Shown here: piece after piece, positions 1-5,406 of the stretch
Layout of the letters: each line of letters opens with the position of its first letter
Numbering within the stretch: position 1 is the stretch's first letter
DNA from: Thermoplasmatota archaeon
GTDB taxonomy: Archaea > Thermoplasmatota > Thermoplasmata > RBG-16-68-12 > JAGMCJ01
Direction of reading: 5' to 3'
DNA length: 6,066 nt
Assembly (NCBI GenBank): GCA_022848825.1
Contig: JAJISH010000269.1
Location: 1-6,066, forward strand
Translations under genes and position numbers: made by a program
Notes under the pieces: generated by a model
What the model was told of the DNA's origin: nothing
The model's input: only the letters and a program-made list of their open reading frames with translations
Databases searched by the model: none

Positions 1-119
1 TTCTCAGGTTCCTCCTTCTCGGGACCCTTGGCTTTCTCCGGCTCCTTCTTGGGCTCCTCTTGCTTGGCCTCTTCTTTCTTCTCAGGCTTCTCGGCCTTTT
101 CGGGCTCCTTCTTGGGCTC
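1..119 (-). repeat. 63-bp tandem repeat in the S4 tail (second copy cut by the window edge)
   Basis: Codons 200-220 (bases 119-57) and codons 221-238 (bases 56-3) are successive copies of a 21-residue unit starting EPKKEPEKA. The first nine residues are identical in both copies, and 13 of the 18 visible residue pairs match. At DNA level bases 30-56 and 93-119 match at 24 of 27 positions, so the repeat is visible in nucleotides and is not only a similar amino acid mix. Further copies may lie to the left of the window. Such repeats in charged tails commonly grow and shrink by replication slippage (inference). Confidence 0.75.
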
Positions 120-716
120 CTTGGCTACAGCTGGCGCTTCCTTAGTCGTCTCTTTTGGCTTATCCTCGGGCTCCGCGGGCGCCTCCATATCGACATCGGG
201 TCGAGCGGGATGCATGTCGTGGACCAAGGGCGAGAACTCGTGGTAGCTTATCTTGCCTTCCTCAATCCTCTTCACCGTGTACCCCGGGATTGTGACCTTC
301 CTGCCACCGACTGCGATATGTCCGTGGACAATGAGCTGTCTGGCATGGTTGGGTGTGTGGCCAAGCCCTTTCACGTAGGCCATCGTCTGAAGCCTCCTGG
401 AAAGGACCGCCTCGAGGTCAAGAGCAAGAACATCGTCCAGAGTGGCCCCTTCCTGAGGGAGCATCCCCTGACGACCGAGTTTTGCGAGGAGCTCCTCCGT
501 CTCCTTCTCGGCCTGCTCGTCCCCATATCTGCTCTGTGCCTGGAGGACCCTAGAACGCTGCCTGAACCTGCGGAGGAGGGTTTGTGCCCTCCAAAGCTCT
601 TTCTTGTTCTTGAGGCCGTACTTCTTGACGAGCTCGCGCTCGAACTTCATCCTCTCGCCCTGCCACGGATGGGAGGGTGAATCATACTTTCTTCTCGGAA
701 ACTTCGGGTCTCCCAT
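1..716 (-). CDS. rpsD: 30S ribosomal protein S4, archaeal type (3' end beyond the window)
   Basis: S4 binds 16S rRNA early in small-subunit assembly and helps line the mRNA entry and decoding region. The reading frame begins MGDPKFPRRKYDSPSHPW, the typical archaeal/eukaryotic (S9e-like) S4 amino terminus. It continues with the basic helical region (residues 20-95) and the S4 RNA-binding fold at about residues 103-150, which contains LSRRLQTMAYVKG, HARQLIVHGHIAVGG and KVTIPGYTV. The ATG at 716 is preceded by GGAGTGA (730-724), which overlaps the rpsM stop codon, and only 7 nt separate the two genes, so they are cotranscribed. The conserved core ends near residue 170 (HDMHPARPD), close to where many archaeal S4 proteins stop. 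This one continues as a Lys/Pro/Glu/Ala-rich tail for at least 69 more residues, still open at base 3. The tail contains a 21-residue tandem repeat. It is low-complexity and charged, with no recognisable domain. Identity is very secure; the function of the tail is unknown. Confidence 0.96.
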   Translation of the reverse strand, partial: MGDPKFPRRKYDSPSHPWQGERMKFERELVKKYGLKNKKELWRAQTLLRRFRQRSRVLQAQSRYGDEQAEKETEELLAKLGRQGMLPQEGATLDDVLALDLEAVLSRRLQTMAYVKGLGHTPNHARQLIVHGHIAVGGRKVTIPGYTVKRIEEGKISYHEFSPLVHDMHPARPDVDMEAPAEPEDKPKETTKEAPAVAKEPKKEPEKAEKPEKKEEAKQEEPKKEPEKAKGPEKEEPE

Positions 717-723
717 TCAGGGC

Positions 724-730
724 TCACTCC
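724..730 (-). promoter_or_regulatory. Ribosome binding site of rpsD inside the rpsM stop
   Basis: On the minus strand GGAGTGA contains a Shine-Dalgarno core (GGAG) and ends with the TGA stop of rpsM. It lies 7 nt from the rpsD ATG (10 nt counted from GGAG). The arrangement suggests that ribosomes finishing S13 can reinitiate on S4, which would keep the two products in proportion (inference). Confidence 0.65.
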
Positions 731-1221
731 TTCTTCTTCTGGCGCATGGCCAGTCTCGCCGCTTTCTTCATCACGCCGACCGTGAGACCTGACCTGCCGT
801 TGGAGCGGGTCCTCTGCCCCCTGACTTTCTGACCCGTCTCATGCCGGATTCCCCTGTAACAGCGAATCTTCCTCATCATGTTGATGTCGTCCCTCAGACC
901 GATGCCGAGTTCTGGTCCGATTCTGTGGTGATCCTCTCCAGTCTCAAGATCCTTCCTTCGGTTCAGAAGCCAGGGAGGAACTACATCGGGCAGTTCCTTC
1001 AGTATCTTCTCGATCTCCTCAATCTTGTCATCGGGCAAATCACCGATCCGAGCCCTCCTGTCCAGCTCCAGTTGATCCACAATTATCTCCGCCGTCCTGA
1101 CCCCCACTCCCTTGACCCCCGGAAGAGCCACGACCACGGGCTTCTCTCCTTGGAGATCGGTGTTCATGATTCGAACGATGTACTTGAATTCGCTATCCTC
1201 TTTGTCACTATCAGTTGCCAT
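724..1221 (-). CDS. rpsM: 30S ribosomal protein S13, archaeal type
   Basis: S13 (S18e-like in eukaryotes) sits in the head of the small subunit, contacts 16S rRNA and the P-site tRNA, and takes part in a bridge to the large subunit. The 165-residue product shows the helix-two-turn-helix region with ALPGVKGVGVRTAEII at 32-47, a charged linker, the archaeal PPWLLNRRKDLETGEDHH segment at 82-99, and the conserved basic tail IRCYRGIRHETGQKVRGQRT at 119-138, followed by TRSNGR and a Lys-rich end. The length is usual for archaeal S13. I place the start at the ATG at 1221. A TTG directly in front (1224) is in frame, but GGGTGA at 1230-1225 leaves it no spacing. The gene leads a tight pair with rpsD; archaeal operons of this kind usually go on with S11 and rpoD. 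An AT-rich promoter element lies 43-53 nt upstream of the ATG. No residue looks abnormal. Confidence 0.97.
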   Translation of the reverse strand: MATDSDKEDSEFKYIVRIMNTDLQGEKPVVVALPGVKGVGVRTAEIIVDQLELDRRARIGDLPDDKIEEIEKILKELPDVVPPWLLNRRKDLETGEDHHRIGPELGIGLRDDINMMRKIRCYRGIRHETGQKVRGQRTRSNGRSGLTVGVMKKAARLAMRQKKKE

Positions 1222-1263
1222 CAATCACCCTCTGGCTGCGAGTATGCGTACTTAAGAAAGAGC

Positions 1264-1274
1264 TATTATTTAAG
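1264..1274 (-). promoter_or_regulatory. Probable TATA box of the rpsM-rpsD operon
   Basis: On the minus strand CTTAAATAATA (1274-1264) is the only AT-rich block in the 78-nt gap upstream of rpsM. It resembles the archaeal TTTAWATA box with one mismatch at the front. Transcription would begin roughly 25 nt downstream, near 1245, giving a leader of about 25 nt that carries the GGGTGA ribosome binding site at 1230-1225. This supports rpsM having its own promoter instead of depending on read-through from the helical repeat gene, although read-through cannot be excluded because no strong terminator is visible in the gap. Confidence 0.55.
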
Positions 1275-1299
1275 AGTTGGCGTACACAGAAGACGGATT

Positions 1300-2586
1300 T
1301 CAGGCGGTTTCCAGATGCCTCTCGACCTCGGGGATGATGTCATGGTGCTTCCTTTCGATGGTTCCTATCAGGACCCTCGCTATCATGAGTTCCTCGCTGG
1401 AGTTCACGTAGTCCCCAAGAAGAAGATCCTTCTCTGCCTTTTCCACGACCTCGTCGAGCTCGTTTGATATCTCGATCCCGAGCTCTCTCATCACGTTCAA
1501 CCTTTGCTTGGTCTTCACCAGCTTCTGACTGACCTTGAGATGGATTGAACTTATCTTCGTCGCCTTCTTGAGGGCATCTTCTCCGCAGTTGATGGCCCTC
1601 TGGAAGATCCCTCTTTCGAAGGCCCACCTGGCATCTTCCAGTAGGTCTTGGGATCCTGAGACATCGAAGCCTGTGTTCTTGGCTGCCTCGATTGCGTTCT
1701 CGGCCTTCTCGATCGTCTCCTTGGCCCTTCCCTTCCGGTCGTCGAGGGCCCTCACCTCTCCCGAGACCTCGATTGACTTCAGTCTCGCGGACTCGAAGTT
1801 CCCGTCAGCGAGGGCTTGCCCAGCAACCTCGTGAAGCTTGGAAAGGTCGGACGACCTGACTCCAACCTCCTTTCCCTCCATGAGCGCCTTCTCAGCCGAC
1901 TTGTACGCTTCCACGGCCTCTATGTAGCTCTTCTTCAGTGTTTCCACGCGCCTCTCGGCCTCAACGGAGACATCATACGCCTCCGTCAGCTCCCCCCTCC
2001 TGATGTTGTCGTCCGCCTGCTTGAGAAGTCCAGTGACTTCCGCGAAGACCTTCCTCTTGAGCGTGTCCTGATCCACGTAGACCATGGACTTCAGGGTGTC
2101 CTCCAGAATCATGTTGGCTACGAAGATCGCATTTGAGGCTGTCTCGTACTCCCTCATCTTCTTCAGAGCGATCTTGTAGGCTTTCGAGGCGATCTTCTGA
2201 GCTCCGCCGTAGTTGGGTATTACCAGGCCCCTCTCATCAATGGTCTCCTCCATTCGCTTCTTGGCCTTGGCCAGAAGAGCTTCGAACTCGTAGGTGCTCA
2301 TCCCGTGTTCCTTCATCTTCTCTATCCGAGAGAAGAGCTTGCCGATGATCTGCCTGGCTCCTTTGTACTTCTTGGCAAGCATCGAACCATGTTTCCTCGC
2401 CTTGACGATCCCTGTCCTGGCCTCCTCAAATCGACCTTCCTTGAGATCGGTAATCGCCATCTTCAGAATCTTCGCAGCCGATGCGATGTCGGCCCCGGAT
2501 CCCTTCATCTCCAGAATCGATGTCTTCGCAAGCTGGAGCTCCCTCCGAATCGCCTCTCTCTCCTTCTTCCTGCCGAAGACCTTCAT
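1300..2586 (-). CDS. Soluble alpha-helical repeat protein of unknown function (six hairpin units)
   Basis: I do not recognise this 428-residue protein. It is rich in Ala, Glu, Lys, Leu and Arg with very few prolines, has no signal peptide or membrane segment, and should be almost wholly helical and cytosolic. It reads as six related units. Each has a helix ending in L-x-x-G (or similar), a turn, then [FYL]-x-x-A and a second long helix. The aromatic/aliphatic anchor and paired small residue are F53/A56, Y126/A129, L200/A203, F264/A267, F328/A331 and Y393/S396, spaced 73, 74, 64, 64 and 65 residues. Four units carry an upstream turn like GxDVS or GIEIS 22-23 residues before the anchor (G31, G242, G306, G370). 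Units 2 and 3 seem to carry 7-9 extra residues there. The form recalls TPR-like or spectrin-like helical scaffolds, so a role in protein binding is a guess. The start is taken at the ATG at 2586 (MKVFGRKKERE). An in-frame TTG at 2628 would add 14 residues. The gene is convergent with nothing and lies upstream of, and codirectional with, rpsM. Confidence 0.85.
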   Translation of the reverse strand: MKVFGRKKEREAIRRELQLAKTSILEMKGSGADIASAAKILKMAITDLKEGRFEEARTGIVKARKHGSMLAKKYKGARQIIGKLFSRIEKMKEHGMSTYEFEALLAKAKKRMEETIDERGLVIPNYGGAQKIASKAYKIALKKMREYETASNAIFVANMILEDTLKSMVYVDQDTLKRKVFAEVTGLLKQADDNIRRGELTEAYDVSVEAERRVETLKKSYIEAVEAYKSAEKALMEGKEVGVRSSDLSKLHEVAGQALADGNFESARLKSIEVSGEVRALDDRKGRAKETIEKAENAIEAAKNTGFDVSGSQDLLEDARWAFERGIFQRAINCGEDALKKATKISSIHLKVSQKLVKTKQRLNVMRELGIEISNELDEVVEKAEKDLLLGDYVNSSEELMIARVLIGTIERKHHDIIPEVERHLETA

Positions 2587-2638
2587 CCCCTCATCCGCTT
2601 CCGCTCTTCTCGGATTGGGCGTGAGCAAATGCCAAGAA

Positions 2639-2671
2639 CTAATCGACTGTTGGCGAACCCTCTCTGCCCAT
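2639..2671 (-). other. Possible 10-codon upstream ORF in the leader of the helical repeat gene
   Basis: If transcription starts about 25 nt past the TATA box at 2712-2705, the first ATG met in the leader is at 2671. It opens a frame reading MGREGSPTVD that ends in TAG at 2641-2639. It is out of frame with the main gene and lies 52 nt before its start. It has no convincing ribosome binding site, so it would have to be read in a near-leaderless way. It may be chance: a 10-codon frame is weak evidence. Confidence 0.2.
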
Positions 2672-2704
2672 CCACTGTGTGTTTGTAATTAATTGGTCTG
2701 GGAG

Positions 2705-2712
2705 TATTTAAA
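2705..2712 (-). promoter_or_regulatory. TATA box of the helical repeat gene
   Basis: TTTAAATA on the minus strand (2712-2705) matches the archaeal TATA consensus exactly. The expected transcription start is near 2682, which gives a leader of about 95 nt before the ATG at 2586, longer than is usual for archaeal mRNAs. This is one of two opposed TATA boxes in the divergent region. Confidence 0.65.
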
Positions 2713-2779
2713 CTGTCCTAACGTGGCTCCGTGGGGACGCGTGTGATTGCCTCATCCAGGGTGGTCTCACGATATAACC

Positions 2780-2787
2780 TTTATATA
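2780..2787 (+). promoter_or_regulatory. TATA box of the lipid synthase-DUF2070 operon
   Basis: TTTATATA is a perfect archaeal TATA box, preceded by an A/T-rich GATATAACC stretch that could include the TFB recognition element. Transcription should begin near 2805-2812, leaving a leader of about 40 nt with the ribosome binding site at 2841-2845. A weak hairpin, CGCT (2813-2816) with AGCG (2824-2827), could form at the 5' end of the mRNA, but its stem is only four pairs. Confidence 0.75.
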
Positions 2788-2840
2788 TGGGCACACCTAC
2801 TCAGCAAACCCTCGCTTTGGCCCAGCGTAATGAAGGGGAA

Positions 2841-2845
2841 GGAGG
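2841..2845 (+). promoter_or_regulatory. Ribosome binding site that fixes the TTG start
   Basis: GGAGG lies 6 nt before the TTG at 2852, the ideal spacing. The nearest alternative in-frame start, GTG at 2858, is 12 nt away. An ATG at 2830 is in another frame and lies in front of this site. The site therefore decides in favour of the TTG. Confidence 0.8.
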
Positions 2846-2851
2846 CGTCCT

Positions 2852-3595
2852 TTGAGAGTGCTTCAACACCTAGAAGAGAGATTGCAGGAAGGAAAACTGC
2901 ATATGACCCTCATAGACCCAGAGAAACAGCCGGGGGACGTGGCAAGCGGTGTGGCAAGCACGATGGAAGACATGGGCACGGATGCCATAATGGTCGGCGG
3001 GTCAACTGGAGTCACGCAGGAGAATCTTGACACCACGGTGAAAGGCATCAAGAGCGTCGTCGAGATTCCCGTCATACTGTTCCCAGCTGGCGCGGACACT
3101 ATCAGCAGGCATGCGGACGCCATCTATTTCATGAGCATGCTCAACTCCAGAACCACCAGGCTGCTTGTTGGGGAACAAGTCCAGGCTTCGAAGACTATCA
3201 AGGACCTCGGGCTCGAGACGATCTCGATGGGTTACGTAATCGTCGAGCCTGGCATGAAGGTCGGTGAGGTCGGGCGGGCAAACCCCCTACCTCGCGATGA
3301 CCCGGAACTGGCGGTCAATTACGCTCTGGCGGCTGAGTTCTTCGGGATGGACCTTTTCTATTTGGAGGCGGGTTCGGGTGCCCCCGCACCTGTGCCGTTT
3401 GAGATCGTAAGAGCCGTCGGAGAGGAAGTCTCGATACCGCTGGTCGTGGGTGGAGGCATAAGGGACGGAAGAAGCGCCCGAGACCTGGTGGAGGCGGGTG
3501 CTGACGTACTGGTGACAGGAACGGCCGTCGAGCGGACCCGGGACCTAGCGAGCCTGAAGGAAATACTGGACGCTATCAAGAGAGGGAATCGATGA
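2852..3595 (+). CDS. Geranylgeranylglyceryl phosphate synthase (group II, PcrB/GGGPS family)
   Basis: The enzyme joins geranylgeranyl diphosphate to sn-glycerol-1-phosphate, forming the first ether bond of archaeal membrane lipids; it is a Mg-dependent (beta/alpha)8 prenyltransferase. All family signatures are present in barrel order: TLIDPEK (19-25, the Asp in the metal/phosphate region), VGGSTG (48-53), ILFPAG (75-80), YFMSMLNS (92-99), GYVIVEPG (127-134), YLEAGSGA (170-177), VGGGIRDG (199-206) and VTGTAVE (221-227). The last three correspond to the glycerol-phosphate binding loops. At 247 residues it matches the group II length, and YLEAGSGA is typical of that group. Translation begins at TTG, supported by GGAGG six bases upstream and by alignment of the amino terminus with the first barrel strand. 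The stop overlaps the next gene's ATG (ATGA, 3592-3595), so the two are coupled. A heptaprenylglyceryl phosphate synthase role, as in some bacteria, is unlikely in an archaeal context. Confidence 0.95.
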   Translation: MRVLQHLEERLQEGKLHMTLIDPEKQPGDVASGVASTMEDMGTDAIMVGGSTGVTQENLDTTVKGIKSVVEIPVILFPAGADTISRHADAIYFMSMLNSRTTRLLVGEQVQASKTIKDLGLETISMGYVIVEPGMKVGEVGRANPLPRDDPELAVNYALAAEFFGMDLFYLEAGSGAPAPVPFEIVRAVGEEVSIPLVVGGGIRDGRSARDLVEAGADVLVTGTAVERTRDLASLKEILDAIKRGNR

Positions 3596-5406
3596 AGAGC
3601 CTGAAGTTCGCCAGTCCCCAGGAGATCCAGCAGGAAACGGCGAAACTGGCGAAGAGGATGTTCACCGCTCCAAGGCCCGAGGTCCTGCTTGGACCCATAA
3701 TACTCCTGTCCATTGTTATGGGCCTCCTTCACGCCGGAGCGAATTGGGAGGCAGTTCGCGAAGGCGTATACATCTTTCTTGCTCCCGCCCTTCTGGCAGC
3801 CGTCCTCTCCGCACCCTTGGCGCGAGTCCTGGGGGGGAGACACTATTTGAGACGCTCCTTCCTCTTGGTGCTCGTGTCACTGGCATTGGCAACAGCGGTT
3901 CTTGTCGTCTGGAGACTGATCGTCCACTTCGCTGGAGACGGGGGGCTGGTCGTTCCCGCGCTCATTCTCGTGACGTCATCCACATTGTGGATAAGGCTGA
4001 TCACGCTCTACGCGACGTCCCAACCCAGCATGACGAAATCACTTCTTGTGGCATCCACTCAGCCGCTGTTTGGGTACATCGCCATATGGAACCTCTACGG
4101 TCTGAACCCCTTGAACTTCGCGTTGTGCGTGCTGTTCTTCCTGATATTCTCCTCGGCGGCTTCGCTCCTCATCACGAGCGCCAATCTGCCCTTCAAGCAT
4201 AGCTTCGGAATCGATGGGATCAAGATGGTCTCTTTCTTCCTTGACTACATGACGGAAGGAGGAGAAAGGCGGGCGAAGGAGATCGAGAGCTTCTTCCAGT
4301 CATTCTCCATCCCGATCGCCGCGTGGGTCGGCATCGTCGCCTTCAGAACGGAAAGGGGCGTTAAGGCCCTGGTGGTCGTACCGTACATCCATCCTGGCCC
4401 TTTCGCGAAACTGGGGGGAAGCGATCTCCCCGCGAAGCTCCTGGAAGACCTTGGGGACCTGTCTCCCAACCTCCTCGTGCCGCACGGTCCATCCACTCAT
4501 GACTTCAACCCGCCAACAGGTCAGGAATGCAAGAAGATCGCAGCGGAAGTCAGGCATCTGCTCAAGGATGTGGAGTACTCCGATGAGGGTAGCCTCTTCG
4601 TGAGGAGCAGGAAGGGGTTGGCACATACGTCCGCACAGATGTTCGGCGATTCGCTCGTGATAGTTGGCGGGATGGCTCCGAACCCCACGGATGACATCGA
4701 TCACTCGACTGGCTATGCGGCAGCCAACGAGGGAAAGGCAGCGGGCGCCAAGGAAGCCATATTCATCGATGCCCATAACTGCATGGAGGAGGGAAACGGG
4801 CTCGTCCTTTTCGGTTCCCAGGCATCCCAGGACATCATGGAGTCATCAGGGGACGCCTCCAGAGAGGCCATGCGGTCGAGAACAAAAGGGATGAGGATGG
4901 GGATCGCGCAAGAGGCTGGCTTCGTTGAAGAAAGAGATGGGCTTGGAAGCATGGGAACTCAAGCCCTGGTCGTGGAGACAGACGGACAGAAGGTCGCATA
5001 TCTGCTCTATGACGGGAACAACATGGTCCCCGGTCTCAGAGAGAAGCTACTGGCAGCATCGCGCGAGTTCGTTGATGACGCGGAGATCCTCACATCGGAC
5101 AATCACGCGGTCAACGCGACGATGGGCGGCTACAATCCTGTTGGATGGAAGACGGACCATGATCTCATAGTCGGGAAGACAAAGGACGCTCTGAGAGCCG
5201 CCTTGGGGAACCTCGAGGACGTCGAGGTGGGAGCGAAGATGGGAACGATACACGGGTTCAGAGTCTTCGGGCACCAGAGTGCAACCAGACTCGCCACGGT
5301 CGTGAGTTCCACGCTTTCCACTCTGAGGATCAACACCTTCTACAGCCTGCTCGTGGCGTTCTCTCTCGCAGGAATCGTCCTCCTTGGACTCAAGGCGTTC
5401 GGCTAG
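3592..5406 (+). CDS. DUF2070 family membrane protein (predicted lipid hydrolase)
   Basis: The 604-residue product has six predicted N-terminal membrane helices (about 31-48, 58-80, 88-111, 119-140, 151-167, 176-196), a soluble domain (about 205-575) and a last helix at 583-600 next to a four-residue end. The overall plan and the motifs PYIHPGPF (264-271) and PHGPSTHDFNPPTG (297-310) identify the archaeal DUF2070 family. I recall that family being annotated as predicted membrane-associated lipid hydrolases of the neutral ceramidase superfamily. Candidate active-site or metal residues are His267, His298, His303/Asp304, Asp370/His371, Asp393/His395 and Asp503/His505 with Asn508. Their grouping in short conserved-looking motifs fits a metallohydrolase, but which ones bind metal is inference. 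The ATG is fixed by the 4-bp ATGA overlap with the lipid synthase gene. The stop codon lies on the CTAG shared with pdxT. Substrate and reaction are unproven. Confidence 0.88.
   Translation: MKSLKFASPQEIQQETAKLAKRMFTAPRPEVLLGPIILLSIVMGLLHAGANWEAVREGVYIFLAPALLAAVLSAPLARVLGGRHYLRRSFLLVLVSLALATAVLVVWRLIVHFAGDGGLVVPALILVTSSTLWIRLITLYATSQPSMTKSLLVASTQPLFGYIAIWNLYGLNPLNFALCVLFFLIFSSAASLLITSANLPFKHSFGIDGIKMVSFFLDYMTEGGERRAKEIESFFQSFSIPIAAWVGIVAFRTERGVKALVVVPYIHPGPFAKLGGSDLPAKLLEDLGDLSPNLLVPHGPSTHDFNPPTGQECKKIAAEVRHLLKDVEYSDEGSLFVRSRKGLAHTSAQMFGDSLVIVGGMAPNPTDDIDHSTGYAAANEGKAAGAKEAIFIDAHNCMEEGNGLVLFGSQASQDIMESSGDASREAMRSRTKGMRMGIAQEAGFVEERDGLGSMGTQALVVETDGQKVAYLLYDGNNMVPGLREKLLAASREFVDDAEILTSDNHAVNATMGGYNPVGWKTDHDLIVGKTKDALRAALGNLEDVEVGAKMGTIHGFRVFGHQSATRLATVVSSTLSTLRINTFYSLLVAFSLAGIVLLGLKAFG

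Noticed and set aside
60..680. A 206-codon plus-strand reading frame opposite rpsD
   Set aside because: It lies wholly antisense to a secure ribosomal protein gene, its Leu-rich translation mirrors the Lys/Glu-rich codons of S4, and it has no promoter or ribosome binding site.
1241..1260. The GTATGCGTAC and CTTAAG sequences in the rpsM leader, considered as an operator
   Set aside because: The first is not a true inverted repeat and the second is a 6-bp palindrome expected by chance; neither is repeated elsewhere in the window.
841..1467. A 208-codon plus-strand frame across rpsM and the next gene
   Set aside because: It spans antisense to rpsM, the rpsM promoter gap and the end of the helical repeat gene; the product resembles no family I know and is best explained by codon bias of the real genes.
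2294..2692. Overlapping plus-strand frames opposite the start of the helical repeat gene
   Set aside because: Two frames of similar length occupy the same antisense region, neither has a ribosome binding site, and both fade at the real gene's leader.
2813..2827. A small hairpin in the lipid synthase leader, considered as a riboswitch or attenuator
   Set aside because: The stem is only four base pairs in a leader of about 40 nt, too short for any known riboswitch.
2731..3030. A 99-codon plus-strand frame starting before the lipid synthase
   Set aside because: It runs in a different frame through the lipid synthase gene, starts upstream of the TATA box and is Arg/Gly/His-rich without any motif.
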